Assembly (NCBI RefSeq): GCF_037392515.1
Contig: NC_090283.1
Span: 13,956,501-14,020,500, forward strand
Direction of reading: 5' to 3'
DNA from: Haliotis asinina
Taxonomy: Eukaryota; Mollusca; Gastropoda; Lepetellida; Haliotidae
DNA: 64,000 nt
Part shown: positions 23,080 through 35,844 of the stretch, piece by piece
How the letters are laid out: the number at the start of each line of letters is the position of its first letter
How positions within the stretch are numbered: the stretch's first letter is position 1
Program-made: the position numbers and the translations under genes
Notes under the pieces: model-generated
Database searches by the model: none
What the model saw: only the letters and a program-made list of their open reading frames with translations
What the model was told of the DNA's origin: nothing

Positions 23080-25400
23080 CTGCGCTTTCCTGGATCATCT
23101 TAGGGTCCGAAAATTCCACAGCCCGACGTCGTGGTCCAAATTCTCGGCCTGAGCACCAAATCGGCATCCCCGACTTGAAGCATCGAGATCCCTGCCAGAA
23201 GACATGGCAATCCGTGCCCTTTTTCATTTTCTTGAGGGCACTTTCGGACACCGTTGCACCACCTTCCCATCGCATGCACTATTCATAACGTCGCAAACAA
23301 TGTCGACCGACCAATCGCCTTCGGACACATCCTCAACCAGACCACTCCCTCCGCCACACATCGGAACCGCTTCGCCACAACCATCTTCATTACGCTTTCG
23401 CTTTCGCAACCAACACATGTCTATATATCTACCACACATCCACATCCACATCCACATCCACATCCACCAAATTATACCAAACCCCCCGCAAAAAACTTCA
23501 AACAAACAAAAAAAATCAACTCACACTGCCTCAACTTCATTCATCTCCCATATATGGTCACGTAGTACTATCGCCTCCACTCACACACACACACATGCCT
23601 ACCTAACACCTTCGCGCTTCTCAAATACACCTCGCCTGTATTTAGCCCCTCCACCATTAACTTTCCAGAAATTCTCTTTATTTTCTGAATCTACACAGAC
23701 CCTTATTTTACAGTGTATTCTCTTTTCCATAACAGCTCCAATTCATTTCTGCACATGTCCACTTTTCACAATAACACACAGCTGGGGATATCACTGTGAC
23801 CCGCACTCACTGGCATTCCTCCGTATACCGGAAGCAGCATGCCGCAAGCACCAATCACAGGCCACATGCCAATGTTTACCTCCGTCAGCTGATCATGGCG
23901 GCGTACACTGCACACCAAGGAACCGAGGGCTTGTAGTCTCTTTGCTACGCCGTCGCTGGTCAGCCACGACTGTCATATGAATATGGAGGTAAGTACATTG
24001 TTGTCTTTGCTCCACATTCTATTTTTCCTACCGCCCATCTGATTGACGTCTTTTGAACATTGCCATTTTTTGCAAAGCCAGTTGCTGCACCTCTTTCGTG
24101 GAAGATAGTGTCACCCGTTTTCGTGCCTCTATGCCAACTGCTTTTCATGGAGAGGCAGCAGGCAGGGAACTTCTTGGTTTCTGCTGTGTATAATACCAAT
24201 GCATGAACCGCCGTGCCTTTCGACGTATAACCCAACAATTGAAACAGAGACCATATACCGATATATGGTCACTCATTACCGATACGTATTACGTACTTTT
24301 TTGTTCAGTGCCCAAGTTATTTTACGAGCGCTTCCTTTGGTTTTGTTTCAGTCTTTGCTTTATTTATTTAATATTACCCACTTATGTCGTGTTTATGAAG
24401 ACGCATCGAATACAGTACACTCTGTTCTCTTTTCTCATGCCGTGCACATTAATGAACAGGACTGTACAGAGCTGGGTTTCTTAACATCAGGAACGTTCAA
24501 TAATGGTAGGCCACACTCAGTTCAATTCCTTGCATTTCTTGTCGGATCTGACAAAGGTGCCTTAATGATGGTAAATGTTACGCCTCTCATTGTAATTATT
24601 CTGCTTTAGTAAGTAGGTGACTTTGTACAGATACTTTATATATTATTGTAGTATGTTCCTTAGCACTGTTCTTTCTTAATGTTCCCCAGGCAACTACCAG
24701 CATTTGTATCTCTCTAGGACAAGGAAAGGTGAACGTGAAGAAACGTTTATTCACCTGTTGGCTTCTCAGTGTTTGTCATCTCTGGTCAGGGCTGATTTGC
24801 ATGAAATTTCTTCTGTTACATTAAATTCTAACTCGTTCACTTTCTGCAAATCATTCAAAAAGATTGGTGAAAACAAACAGAATTTTTGGTGTTAAATGTT
24901 TGACAAATCTTATGTTGAATATAGGATTTATTTTTGAAAGGATACAAAACCGGTACTTTACACGATCTTCCTGCTGTAGTAGTTTCCGTTTGTCTTTGAC
25001 CATTTTGTTTAATGTGAGCTTGTAAGTTTCTCCCGGTGCCTCAATTGCAGGTTCGAGAAAATATGTGTGATGCCAAGTCTACTGCCCTTGAAACTGGGAG
25101 GCGGTGAAGGAACAGAGGCATGGACGAGAAATGGACCTCCAGAGAAGATTCATCCAGGAAGCTTATCACAAACTGACCGTACAACATACGGAGGCCCACG
25201 ACCTACCCCCACTCCACCTCCCGCCAGACACCAACTCTGACAGTCATTGCAGGACCGTTCCGGTTCCCCCACCCTTTATATCCATGGAAGGTTTACTTGC
25301 CTTAGTTGTGAATCTAATTCGAAACATACACGTGTTAGCATGGACTTCACTAGTTGGCTTTTGTCCTTCGTAATTATCTCCCCTGACAGTCTCTCAGCCT
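23080..25400. other. No gene supported
   Basis: A 258-codon + frame at 23204-23980 is low-complexity (His/Thr/Pro/Ser from CAC-rich repeats, including ACATCC repeats at 23437-23466) and has no conserved look. A 136-codon frame at 24199-24609 is also unrecognised. Confidence 0.5.
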
Positions 25401-25404
25401 CAAG

Positions 25405-25485
25405 GCTCAGCTCACCTCACCTCACCTCACCTCACCTCACCTCACCTCACCTCACCTCACCTCACCTCACCTCACCTCACCTCAA
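25405..25485. repeat. (CTCAC)n pentanucleotide array
   Basis: About 16 perfect copies of CTCAC. Confidence 0.97.
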
Positions 25486-26269
25486 TGGTGCAGGGAGAAA
25501 ATCATGGGAATTTTCAATTACATGTTTGCTCAAAATTGGTCAGCAAACACTATATCTCTTTATTGGCCAACAGAAATCTTCATTTGAAATGGAGTTGTAT
25601 TTTAGTGTGGTGTAAATAGACAGATATAGAACAGCTTTAACCAGATTCAGATGTACAAATTATGATTCCATGGTCAGAATTGCTAGAGAAGAGAGAAAGA
25701 GAGAGAGGATGTTCAAGTCCTGTTTGACTATGCCCAAAAGTACTTGAGGATGAAATTAATTTTCTTACTAGTAGCCCTCAATGTGATGATCTTCGATCCC
25801 AACTGCTGAACATTATCTGTCCAATGAATGGAAATTTGTCCACATTATGACGTGCAAGAATCGGTCATTGTTAGCAAAATACATATTCAAGGCCTCAGTT
25901 GTGAGACAGAAGTAGCCCAATACCTGATGCAAGGGAGATAACTCCGTCATATTTCACAGAACACCTTGTCTACCTACAGCTGTTATGGTTTAGTTGTCTG
26001 ACTTGTAACAACTACATATTGTTCTCATTGATCACTGTATACAAATATAATTTGCCATCATTCGGTATGCTTTTCGTGCAGAATTTTGCTTCAAAATTGT
26101 TAGACATCAATCTCCTTTTCAAGCAATTTTGCATCAAATTGTTGCTACTTTTCCAATGCAAGAGAGTGAACTGTACCAACCTTTGCATCACCATTCTGTC
26201 AACTTATAGTCACTATTATTCAGTTGTACAATGTTTCTGCTTGTATAATTATGCCATTCACGCTCTTGC

Positions 26270-26372
26270 CTAAAAGCACAAAAACAAAATGTTATATATT
26301 GCTTGTACCCGGGGCCCAAGGCCACTACTACCGAAATAAATTGAACTTGAACTTGAAGTTGAACTTGTACAA
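26270..26372 (+). repeat. Possible LINE 3' terminus with (TTGAAC)n tail
   Basis: TTGCTTGTACCCGGGGCCCA is followed by ACCGAAATAAATTGAACTTG and further TTGAAC-type repeats. A GC-rich block followed by a short tandem tail resembles LINE 3' ends; no coding part was recognised upstream. Confidence 0.35.
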
Positions 26373-26479
26373 GTAATTTATGTGATGTAGACAAATCTAA
26401 GAAAGTTATGGAGGATGCTACTTTGTCACAATCTTTAGCACTGTATATTCTTGAGTCCACACTCACGAGACCGCTAATG

Positions 26480-27110
26480 TTAACTGCCAAGGGAGACAAC
26501 TCATTATTTTACCACCGCTTCGTCTACTTTCGGTTCTGAATCATTTTCATTGTGCATGGTGGATATTGTGACTCGAAATTGAATGTGTCTGCAGTTGAAG
26601 ACGAACTGCACGTTGTTACTTCATGTCACAAGTGCATGACAAGTTGACAAACAAGTTTTTGCCAAGTTTTAGCTCATGCTAAAGTTACAATTTTTAGGAC
26701 TGCATTTTGTAAAATGCACACAAATCACACAGCTGTCTGTGCAGAGCTGAAGGAGACAACTCACCATTATACGAACGCTTCATTTATTTCGTGAATCATT
26801 TTAGTTGTTCAAGAATGCCATTGAGACTCATATCTGCAGTTGAAGACGAAGTGCACGTTGTTAATTCACGTACAAGATGAGAAACATGTTTTTTCCAAGT
26901 GTTTGTACAAGTTTGGCTCCTGATACTAGGTTAGAAATGTTAGGGCTGTTTATACTAAAGTGCACACAAGTCACACAGCTAAGAACAGCTAAGGGAGACA
27001 ACTCACCATTGTTCAAACGCTTCATCTGTTTTTAGTTCGGAATCATTTTATTTGTGCATGATGTTCATCGTGATTCGAATTGGAAGTCGAAAATTTCACG
27101 CCGCGAAATA
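26480..27110 (+). repeat. Diverged ~250-bp tandem repeat, about 2.5 units
   Basis: GGGAGACAACTCA starts units near 26491, 26751 and 26993. The first two units share TGCAGTTGAAGACGAA and GCACGTTGTTA; all share an AATCATTTT block. The third unit is partial. Confidence 0.85.
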
Positions 27111-27271
27111 GCAAAGAATTCCTTTCTCTCGTGGGTCCACCCAACGTGTCAAATTATACATGCACACACAAAAAGATGCAAACACCCCGCATTTTGATAA
27201 TGCAACTTTTGTGTGGTACCGTATAAATGGTATCATTTGACATTAGAAGAAGGTATCCTTGGACCCATGAA

Positions 27272-27508
27272 GATTCTGGTTAGACCTGACCTTCAGCAAC
27301 CCATGATTGTCGTAAGAGGACACAGACGGGATCGGGTGGTCAGGCTCGCTGACCTGGTTGATATACGTCATCGGTTCCCAGTTGCGCAAATCGATGCCCA
27401 TGCTGTTGATCACGGGGTTGTCTGGCCCAGACTCGATTATTTACTGACCGTCGCCATATAACTAGAATTTTGCTGAGTGCGACGTAAAAATAAACTCACT
27501 CACTCCTC
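27272..27508 (+). mobile_element. SINE family A copy
   Basis: CCTTCAGCAACCCATG, ACGGGATCGGGTGGTCAGG, ATCGGTTCCCAGTTGCGCAA and a tail GAGTGCGACGTAAAAATAAA with CTCACTCAC. It is nearly full length. Confidence 0.88.
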
Positions 27509-27509
27509 C

Positions 27510-28475
27510 AAAATGTCACACACGAAACCATTCAAAACGACAAAACGTAAGACATTGGTGCATTTAGAATATTACAGAGATACTTCCACTTGTGAAATGT
27601 AACTTGAAACCAGAATAAATACTGGCATATTTGGTACTTTTAGAGCCCATTTTGTTGCTGTGGATGACAAAGGTAGATAATTCAAAGGGAGCTAACTCTG
27701 GGTGACCCAACGGTTTACAGAATCTGAACCATATCGCAACAGGTATCGCGAGGTTCTGTAGCGAGCTGCACAACCCTTTTTGGAATATGCATATTAATAT
27801 TTATTACCCATACGTTAAACATAACCAGTGTCCTATATATCATATGCGCACACGTGCACTTATTACTTTTGCTTACAAACCATTGTTTCTATATTTCGTC
27901 GTCTGTGACGATTGAATGTGACTGAAGATTGCCGTCATGCTTGCTTACCGTGTTTACTCCACAAATGTACATGAATAAAATGCTTGGTAAAGAAATCATT
28001 ACTCTGTAGCAAGGCTCACTGTATATAAAACTCGGACAATTTATCCATTTCCCTCGTTGTCGTTGTGATAACGCAATATTTCACGCTCGTTTCGTCTAAT
28101 TCGTATGACACACTTGTTCGTGTTACAATCTGTATGTATATGGGCCCGTTTCCTTCATACGTAATGCAGATTTTATGATGACAGCATAATAATTGTGGAC
28201 ACCTGCACCGTAGACATAGAAGTTGTTCCCCAAATTAGTAAAAAAAATCTATCAAATAGTTTTCAAGATATTTGAACAAATTTGCCATGTTTTTAGAATT
28301 CAGATTAAATCAATAATGATTAATCTTGACAATGAAGACAATATCTGTATCACACTTTGCATGCCACCTTTCCTACGAAAATAGACTGTCGTAAGACTAA
28401 GATATCGTAGCTTTTCTCGTAGCATTCGTTCCCCCTATACTGAAACGCTGAGGTACAAATGCCGCGACACCCGTA
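27510..28475. other. No gene recognised
   Basis: AT-rich single-copy-looking sequence with short open frames only. Confidence 0.5.
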
Positions 28476-28747
28476 AAGGTCTAGGGGTAGAATAGCCTTC
28501 AGCGACCCATGCTTGCCATAAATGGCGACTATGCTTGTCGTAAGAGGCGACTAACGGGATCGGGTGGTCAGGCTCGCTGACTTGGTTGACACATGTCATC
28601 GGTTCCCAATTGCGCAGATCGATGCTCATGTTGTTGGCCACTGGATTGTCTGGTGCAAACTCGATTATTCACAGACCGCCTCCATATAGCTGGAATATTG
28701 CTGAGTGCGGCGTAAAATTAAACTCACTCACTCACTCACTCACTCAT
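28476..28747 (+). mobile_element. SINE family A copy, with internal repeat
   Basis: A near-consensus copy. GACCCATGCTTGCCATAAATG and CTATGCTTGTCGTAAGAGGCG show a local tandem repeat of its 5' part. The tail is GAGTGCGGCGTAAAATTAAA plus (CTCA)n. Confidence 0.9.
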
Positions 28748-28749
28748 GC

Positions 28750-30125
28750 TACGAGGAAAGTTACGAGATATTAGGCTTATGAGAGCTTTGTGAGACTTTG
28801 CGCAGCACCATTGCCCAGATCTGACACATTCTTTTAAATGAAGGAGCTTCAGATAAGCTTTTGGCCATGTGGGTATGATACCCACACATTTAAAACAAAG
28901 TGGGTATTTCCAGTTTCATGTAGGTATCTACAGCTTTAGATACCCATAATTTTGTTTTGTCAAAATATGGGTATTCATTTCAGATACGTTTAGCAGGTGT
29001 AATATTGTTTTATTGAATAATAGAATAAGACAAATTCCAACAAACAATGCCAAAGTATAGTTAATGCAACTTTATGTACGTGCTGTAAGAAATAATAATA
29101 ATAATATACTTATGCCAATAAAGGTTGTCACATCAGTCCTATTAATAAAATAGAAGGGGATGACAAGCATACTGCATGGGTATATGTACACAATACACCA
29201 AGATGGCTGTTCTATGATATAACAGCCATGTCTTCACTCGAACAGTTAGGGTTTTTTTTAAACCTTGTTCCCATCGTATTGTTTCAATTCCATGCCGCAA
29301 GTATAGCTAATGTTAGATTTTCATTTTAATGAACTAACTAATGTTACATCGTCGGCAATTGATTGTGATTGTGAAACACAGTACTTGTCTATCATTGCAT
29401 CTAGCAGCTCTCTAATGAAGATAATTGTTGTTTGTAAAACATTATGAACTAGATAGAACTAGATGTAGTTTATGCTGAGCGAGTTCAAGCTTTCTTTCAC
29501 ACTTACTCTCCATTGTCGATTTGGTTACAGAAAGAAACAGCTATTTGATTGGTCGCTATTTACACATGGGCCAATCAGTGAAGGGTTGATAAAACACCAT
29601 AAGTCTTCTATTTCTGTCACACAGTTTAACTGCATTAACATTATTCAAGAGTATTTAGAGATGGAAAAACTTTAAGTTCGATTAACTTGAATTGATACAA
29701 TACGCAACATCATTTTGATGCATTGGGGAAATACGCCCTGTTATTTAGATATAGCGCAAAATTAAATGTTTTGTGTTTTCTTCATTCGGTGGTATTTATT
29801 TTTCTCGCGTATTTCAACTTTGTGTTATCGTATTTTACGCAAATATGTATCTTATCTGGAGCTCTGTAAATGACTGTAATATTATTGGTTGAACAAATTC
29901 GCTATTTTCAGAGTTCATGAGATTTAATTTGTTACAGTTATTGATAAATTACTAATATCGAATATTAAACAACGTTGCAAAGAATCTTTCCAACAGATTA
30001 GGGGAATTATCCTTCAATTTGAGTTCAAGTGTGTTCAAGTTATTGTTTGGACAAAAAATCTAGCTCATGTTTTTAAAAAAACTTCTAAACATTCAAATTG
30101 ACATATCTCCACTCTGGTCCTTTCC
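28750..30125. other. No gene recognised; one palindrome
   Basis: AT-rich sequence. TGTGGGTATGATACCCACA at 28868-28886 is a perfect 9-base inverted repeat with one central base. GGTATC/GATACC motifs recur to 28990. Confidence 0.5.
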
Positions 30126-30129
30126 TTTA

Positions 30130-31085
30130 GACAAAGAAGGTGACACTAAAGAAGGGGTCCCTCAGAAAGGTGATTCCCCAGAAGGTGATCCCTGAAAAAG
30201 GTGGTCCTCCAAGAAGGTGGTCCCTCAAGAAGGTGTTCCTCAAGAAGGTGGTCCATCAAAAAACGTGGCCCCCTAAGAAGACGGTTCGTCAAGAAAGTGG
30301 TCTCTCAAGAAGGAGACACCTCAAGAACGTGTTCCCCCAAGAAGGCGGCTCCAACAAAGTGGTCCCTCAATAAGGTGAGACCTTAACACGACGGTGTCCC
30401 TGACGAAGGTGATCCCTCAAGAATATGTTCCATTAAGAAGGAGGTCCCCAATAAGGTCGTCCTCCAGAAGCTGGACTCTCAAGAATATGGTCCTCAAGAA
30501 AGTGACCCAATAAGAGGGTTGTCCCTCAAGAATGTAGTCCTCAAGAAGGTGGTCCCTAGAGAAGGTGAACCCTTAAGAAAATGGTGATCCGGAGACAGGT
30601 GGTCCGTTAAGAAAGTGGTCTCTCAAAAGGTGGTCAATCAAAAAAATATTGGTCTCAGGAAGGTACTCCCTCAAAAGGTGATCCCTAGAGAAGGTGGTCC
30701 CCAAAAAGAAAGGACCACAAGAAAGTGGTCCCTGAAGAAGGTGGTCACCCAAGAAGCTACTCCCCAAAGAAGGTGCTCCCTCAAAAAGACGGTCCTCAAG
30801 AATGTGGTCCCTTAAGAAGGTGGTCCCTCAAGAAGGTGGGTCTCAAGAAGGTGGAATCCCAAGGAGGTTGGAGTCAAAGAACCTGGTCCCTTAAGAAGGT
30901 GGTGGTCCCTCAAGGAGGTGGTCCATCAAGATGGTGGTCCCCAAAGAAGGTGGTCCCCCAAGAAAGTAGAACCTCGAAAAGGTGTTCCCCCAAGAAGGTT
31001 GTCCCTCAAGAAGGTGGTACTCCAACTCGGTTGGGGTGGTCCCTGAAGAAGATGGGACCCTTGAAGGTTGTCCCCTGAGAATGTG
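30130..31085 (+). repeat. 16-bp minisatellite, about 60 units
   Basis: The unit is CCCTCAAGAAGGTGGT with frequent variants of 15-18 bases. Frames through it read KKVVPQE-like repeats and are not genes. The reverse-complement version occurs at 33156-33410. Confidence 0.95.
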
Positions 31086-31099
31086 GTCTCCCAATTTGA

Positions 31100-32220
31100 A
31101 ACAATCCAACTAACAGATTTTAGTTTATTGTTTGAACAACATTTTCGTCGGAGGAACGGACGGAGTGCTTTCAATGATATAGCTCTAGACCTTAGATTCT
31201 TTCACGTTGGGTAAAATGAAGTTTTATTTAACGTAACCCACGTTGTGGTAACACCACGTATTGCTTAACTTGACATTTAACAAATATTTAAGGTGCAGTC
31301 AACCTGTGTTGAAACGAAATGCAACCTAACATTAACAATTATACAAAAAAAATGTTTCACGGAAGTCTTGAGGGGCCATAAGTTTTGGCTTATGGCCCAC
31401 TTGAAAGATGAGAAGGAGTGCAAACTGACAATGAGATCCTTTTTCATGCCACAAAAGTTTGAGTCAGTGCAGTTTGGGGATCAGGAGGCGACTGGAAGGT
31501 TCAGATTCAGGGTATTCAAGTTATTTTACACCAGTGGAATCGATCTATTGCCATGAGAAGAATCAAGTATCTCGGAACTTCTGTCAACCAGCAGGCATAT
31601 CAGATGGATTCGTTCTGAGAAGAGGCTTGTTTTACCGTTTGTGCAATAAAGTTGGATGAGTTATGTTGTGTTTATGGGGTCATGTGTCATTCGGGTCTTG
31701 TTTGTCTTTCAGAAGCGACTGACAGCGACAGGTTTTAGGGTGTTATCAGAACAAGAACCTTGTTCAACGAATGTGTTGTGATTTACAGTAATGCGCGTAG
31801 TATGAGTCAACTTGACTGTTTTACTCCTGGATATAACAAAAGTACTTTAACCCCTGACGATCCGGAATTTAAAGGATCTTCAGCAACCCATGCTTGTAAA
31901 CGACGTGTAACAGGATTGGTTGACATAATGTACAGGATGTGGTTGTACAATTTACGTTATTATACGATAATACACATACATATATCCACGCAGCTAGTGC
32001 TTGCTGAAGGCGCTGTTTTTTCCCCTTGATCATTGGATGTCAGTCTCAACGCCATTGCGTATTATGAATCTCAACCCCCTTGGAAGTATACAACTCTTGC
32101 TGCTTCAAGGCCCTCAAATCCTAACGCGATACCCATTCGTAGCTGGGTGCACTTGGACACATAGTCACAGTATTTTGCCCAAGTTCACTGCACGTTGCTG
32201 TACTTGCAACTATAGTCTCT
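31100..32220. other. No gene recognised; SINE scrap
   Basis: CCGGAATTTAAAGGATCTTC and AGCAACCCATGCTTG at 31862-31896 are a fragment of SINE family A. Nothing else is recognised. Confidence 0.5.
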
Positions 32221-32224
32221 TTGC

Positions 32225-32665
32225 GGTGAAAACGTACCGATGAATTTCATTTAAACAAAAATGTAAATCAAATAAAGTGAAATTATGACTGAGAATCCTC
32301 TTGATTTCAACTTGCCATTTGAAAATTTAAATCTCAGAATTTTATTCAACTTAGTATAAACGTTTTTTAACAAGCGATCATGGTTTCAAATAGCGAATAT
32401 TGGTATGTATTACATGGGGGTAGACGCAGTAGATGAAACAGTGAAACTAATGCAAGGGCGGCAGATAATGGGCATAAAATAAGACCAACGGTCCTTGTTC
32501 TCGGTGTTTCGTTTAATGTGCATACCCCCTCGTAATGCAAACCAATAATAGGTTTTTGAAACTAAGACCGTTTGTTAAACAAGTTTTATTCTCAATTTAA
32601 TAAGTTTATATGCTCAATTGGAGGGGTAAAATTATGAGGATTCTTAACTTTAATTTGAGTTTATT
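32225..32665. mobile_element. Foldback-type element, copy 1
   Basis: The left arm (through AATTTAAATCTCAGAATTTT and TTTAACAAGCGATCATGG) matches the reverse complement of the right arm (through TTTAACAAACGGTCTTAG and GCATTACGAGGGGGTA). The arms are about 180 bases and diverged. No coding region. A related copy lies at 34262-34640. Confidence 0.6.
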
Positions 32666-32794
32666 TGATTCACATATTTGTTAAAAAAGGAATTCATAGG
32701 TACGTTTTCCCCTCAGATCGACTATAAGTGTTTGCGCATGTGGCCACTATTTGGTTATACCTCAACGGATTCGTGGGTTCTCATAAGTGTGCAG

Positions 32795-32955
32795 AGTTGT
32801 ATATTGTATTCTAAGGGGTCTGACAACACGGAAACACGGAAAGAGTCTGCACACAAAACACATCGGGTTTTACACCCGGTCACAGGCGGGCTCGATCCCG
32901 ACACCTCAAACTCGCTTAAGTCGGCTCTCCCACCGCGCCGCTCATGCTACCGTAT
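32795..32955 (-). mobile_element. Third tRNA-derived SINE-like sequence
   Basis: On the - strand the order is GGCGCGGTGGGAGAGCCG (A-box-like), GGGATCGAGCCCGCC (B-box-like, tRNA T-arm form), then GGGTGTAAAACCCGATGTG. This differs from SINE families A and B. Only one copy is seen in the window. Confidence 0.5.
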
Positions 32956-32999
32956 CCGGTGAAATAGATCAATTCTCTAGATTTTCAAAGAGTGTAGTA

Positions 33000-33150
33000 G
33001 TTTCACATCGCCTTCGTATAGCTGGGATATTGAATCAAACAGAGGCTTGTTAATCAATATGACGTTGGCCTTTGGCGTGGCAAGCAAATTATCACAGATG
33101 TTGATGTTGGCCACTAGGCCAGACTCTATTTCTATTTATGGGTTGGCGGT
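33000..33150 (+). repeat. Rearranged SINE family A pieces
   Basis: CGTATAGCTGGGATATTGAA (3' domain) is followed by TGTTGATGTTGGCCACTAGG and CCAGACTCTATTTCTATTTA (mid domain), so the order is inverted relative to the consensus. Confidence 0.55.
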
Positions 33151-33155
33151 CCAAC

Positions 33156-33410
33156 CCCCTTGGGATCCCACCTTCTTGAGAACCACCCTCTTGAGGGACC
33201 ACCTTCTTAAGGGACCACCTTATTCAGGAAGACCTTTCTTGCGGGACCACATTCTTAGGAATCACCTTCTTGGGTGATCGTCTGTTTGAGGGTGCATATT
33301 CTCGAGAAACCACCACCTTCTTGAGGGACCACCTTTTTGAGGGACCGCTTTCGTAAGAGACCACGATCATGAGGGCCGGCACATTCTTGAGGTCCCACCT
33401 TCTAGAGGAA
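33156..33410 (-). repeat. 16-bp minisatellite, inverted array
   Basis: Units CCACCTTCTTGAGGGACC are the reverse complement of the array at 30130-31085; about 15 units. Confidence 0.93.
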
Positions 33411-33961
33411 CGACCAGTGCTACTCAGTCTGTATGTATTTGGGCAATTCCAAATGACCAATGAACATAGCTGTAGTAAATTAGGAGCAACGTGAGCATAG
33501 GTTAATCCGAAATAATTGTCTCGTTTTACTTCATTTCTAATACGGAAATCGAGTGTTCTATCGTCTCGAAGACAAATACATATTGTGCTTTTAGTGATCA
33601 GAAACATTATAAACTGATGAACTTTTAAATCAAAGCAGTTTTAGAGCATACTTGTTCCAGTTCAGTGCATAATTTCGAAATTGAGAATCGAAAAATCCAC
33701 TCTTCATTTTAGTAGCGCCCATTAGCTTTAAAGAATTAAGCCGACTGGTTTTATAGAATCGGTTCGAGACGCGAGTTCACTAACAGTACTGCGAGTGTTA
33801 AGTACTGGGCGCTGAGCAATGAGTGTACGTGTTATTCCATCTAAGTAATCATTGAGCGAATCTACGCGCACTTATAGACACTGTCAGGATAGAGGTACTT
33901 CTGATCAAGTCTTACACTCACACCCATCATACTAACTTCATCAGACACCAAAGAAGAGGTA

Positions 33962-34182
33962 CAGGTTAAAATTTGCCTTCAATAACTGATGCTTGTCGTA
34001 AGAAGCGAGTAACAGGTCAGGGTGGTCAAGCTCGCTGACTTGGTTGACACATGTCCTAAATGCGTAGATCGGAGCTCATGCTGTTGATCCCTGGATTGTC
34101 TGATCCAGACTCGCTTATTTACAGACTTCTGCAATGCAGCTGGAATCTTGCTGGACGCGGCGTAAAACAACTCACTCAATCA
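33962..34182 (+). mobile_element. SINE family A copy
   Basis: GATGCTTGTCGTAAGAAGCG through CTGACTTGGTTGACACATG and GGATTGTCTGATCCAGACTC to GACGCGGCGTAAAACAACTC. Confidence 0.87.
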
Positions 34183-34261
34183 CCCAAAGAACAGGTTTGG
34201 TTTATTTCTTAGAAATATACTTGACAAAGTATTCTTATTTCATCTGTAATATGTTTGTAAT

Positions 34262-34640
34262 GAAAACCTTCCGATGAATTTCACTTTACACCATTAAACA
34301 TTATTCGAATACAGTGAAATTAAAATTGCAAATGCTCATAATTTTACCTTGCCGGTTGAATATTTAAATCTCAGAATTTTATTCAAATGCGGATAAGAGT
34401 TGTTTCAGAAGCGGTCATAAATTCAATTTTTTATCATTGGTTTGTATCACAAGGAGGAGTGCTCATAAAATGAAACACCGAAAACAAGTAAGGGTAGTCG
34501 AAGTTAACATTCATCCCGTACTGCACGCTCATTTGTTTCACTGTTCTATCTTTCATGCTTACCCCCTTCTCATACAAACTCATAACAGCGTTTTCTTAAG
34601 TTGAATTAATTCTGAGATTTAAATGCCGGGGGATATGTCA
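34262..34640. mobile_element. Foldback-type element, copy 2
   Basis: The left arm repeats the copy 1 sequence (CCGATGAATTTCA, TATTTAAATCTCAGAATTTT). The right arm ends TTAATTCTGAGATTTAAATG, its reverse complement. The loop includes ACCGAAAACAAGTA. Confidence 0.6.
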
Positions 34641-35844
34641 TCTTTGGATGACTCGCTACCATCCGCCATAAAACAGAAACAATATAGGACCATATTTCTT
34701 CCGTCAATCACTGGGATTCCATTGCTTGATATGACAAGACCCTTGATATGAAATGTCATATACTGGAGATGAGAGTCCCGAGGATCTCTAATTAAAGCAA
34801 GTAAGTCTGTAATAGACGGAGGAAATGGTCATCGCGATACTCACCAAGTAAACTTAACCCCAAATCATCTCACGTCCTTCTCACTAAATTTTGTTTAATT
34901 ACGCAGGGACCTCCAACGTTAAATATTTTAATGGTTTATCTTGCTTACACACAGCCGTCACTTAGCTGGAAAATTGCAAACAACAATACTCCGTAGACTG
35001 TTGGTACCTGGACACTGTCACGCTCTACATTATCTGACAATACCAACAATTACCTCTTCCCCAAAGTCATAGTGGGAGGGTGAAGTGAGGACAAACTGGA
35101 AATTCCCCGACCCTCAGATTCGAACACAACGTCGTCATTCATTGCACTCAAAGCACCATTCAGTTGTATATTCGCTTTGAAGAAGGCCCAGTTTTACATA
35201 TCACTCCCATTCACCCACTGAAATTCTGTAGGATTGGTGTAGCGTGAGGCACGGTGTTCGTGACCATGTGGCAAAAGGCTTAGGGAATTATAGAAGGGTT
35301 CACGGAATCTGTTTGACGCATGCTGCTTTCAGTATTGTCAAAGGTGACGTAGTTCTCAACAGCCTCTCAAGTGAACGTGTCAGATCGAGGAAGTAGTTCA
35401 AACTGATCAAATGATCCATATAAATCTCTTCTAAAGACGTCTGAGTCACTGATATCTAAAACTCGACTTCCATAATACAATCGTGGTATCGAAAACGCCC
35501 AGCGTACGCTTATATATTTTTAGATAACCTATTCAATTTCAATCCGATAAGGTCTCTGATCATTGTGCAATGTGTTAAATTGGTTGTGTAACTACATTCT
35601 AACATCTTAGCGTCTAAGGCCGTAATTTTCATTTTTTTTGTCACATTCGTTTTTTAATGAAAAACACTTTGGTCGGTGGTAGAAGTTAACGCTTGAAATT
35701 AAATGATCAAATCTCAAATAATTCACCATTTAATGATTAATGCTTCACGTGGGACAAAGGTCACACTGAAGTAAAATAACAGAACTAGTCGTGACTTTAT
35801 CTCAGGGCAAAGGATTTATTACAATTCAATAATTTGCCAACAAT
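34641..35844. other. No feature recognised
   Basis: No gene, SINE or tandem repeat recognised. Confidence 0.5.

Noticed and set aside
23204..23980. 258-codon open frame, the second longest in the window
   Set aside because: Low-complexity His/Thr/Pro/Ser composition from CAC-rich DNA, no domain, no consistent frame signal.
24199..24609. 136-codon frame with hydrophobic stretches
   Set aside because: No conserved motif, AT-biased, and overlapped by an equally open alternative frame.
30140..31174. Frames of 60-117 codons rich in KKVVPQ or GPPS repeats
   Set aside because: They track the 16-bp minisatellite on both strands and break wherever unit length changes.
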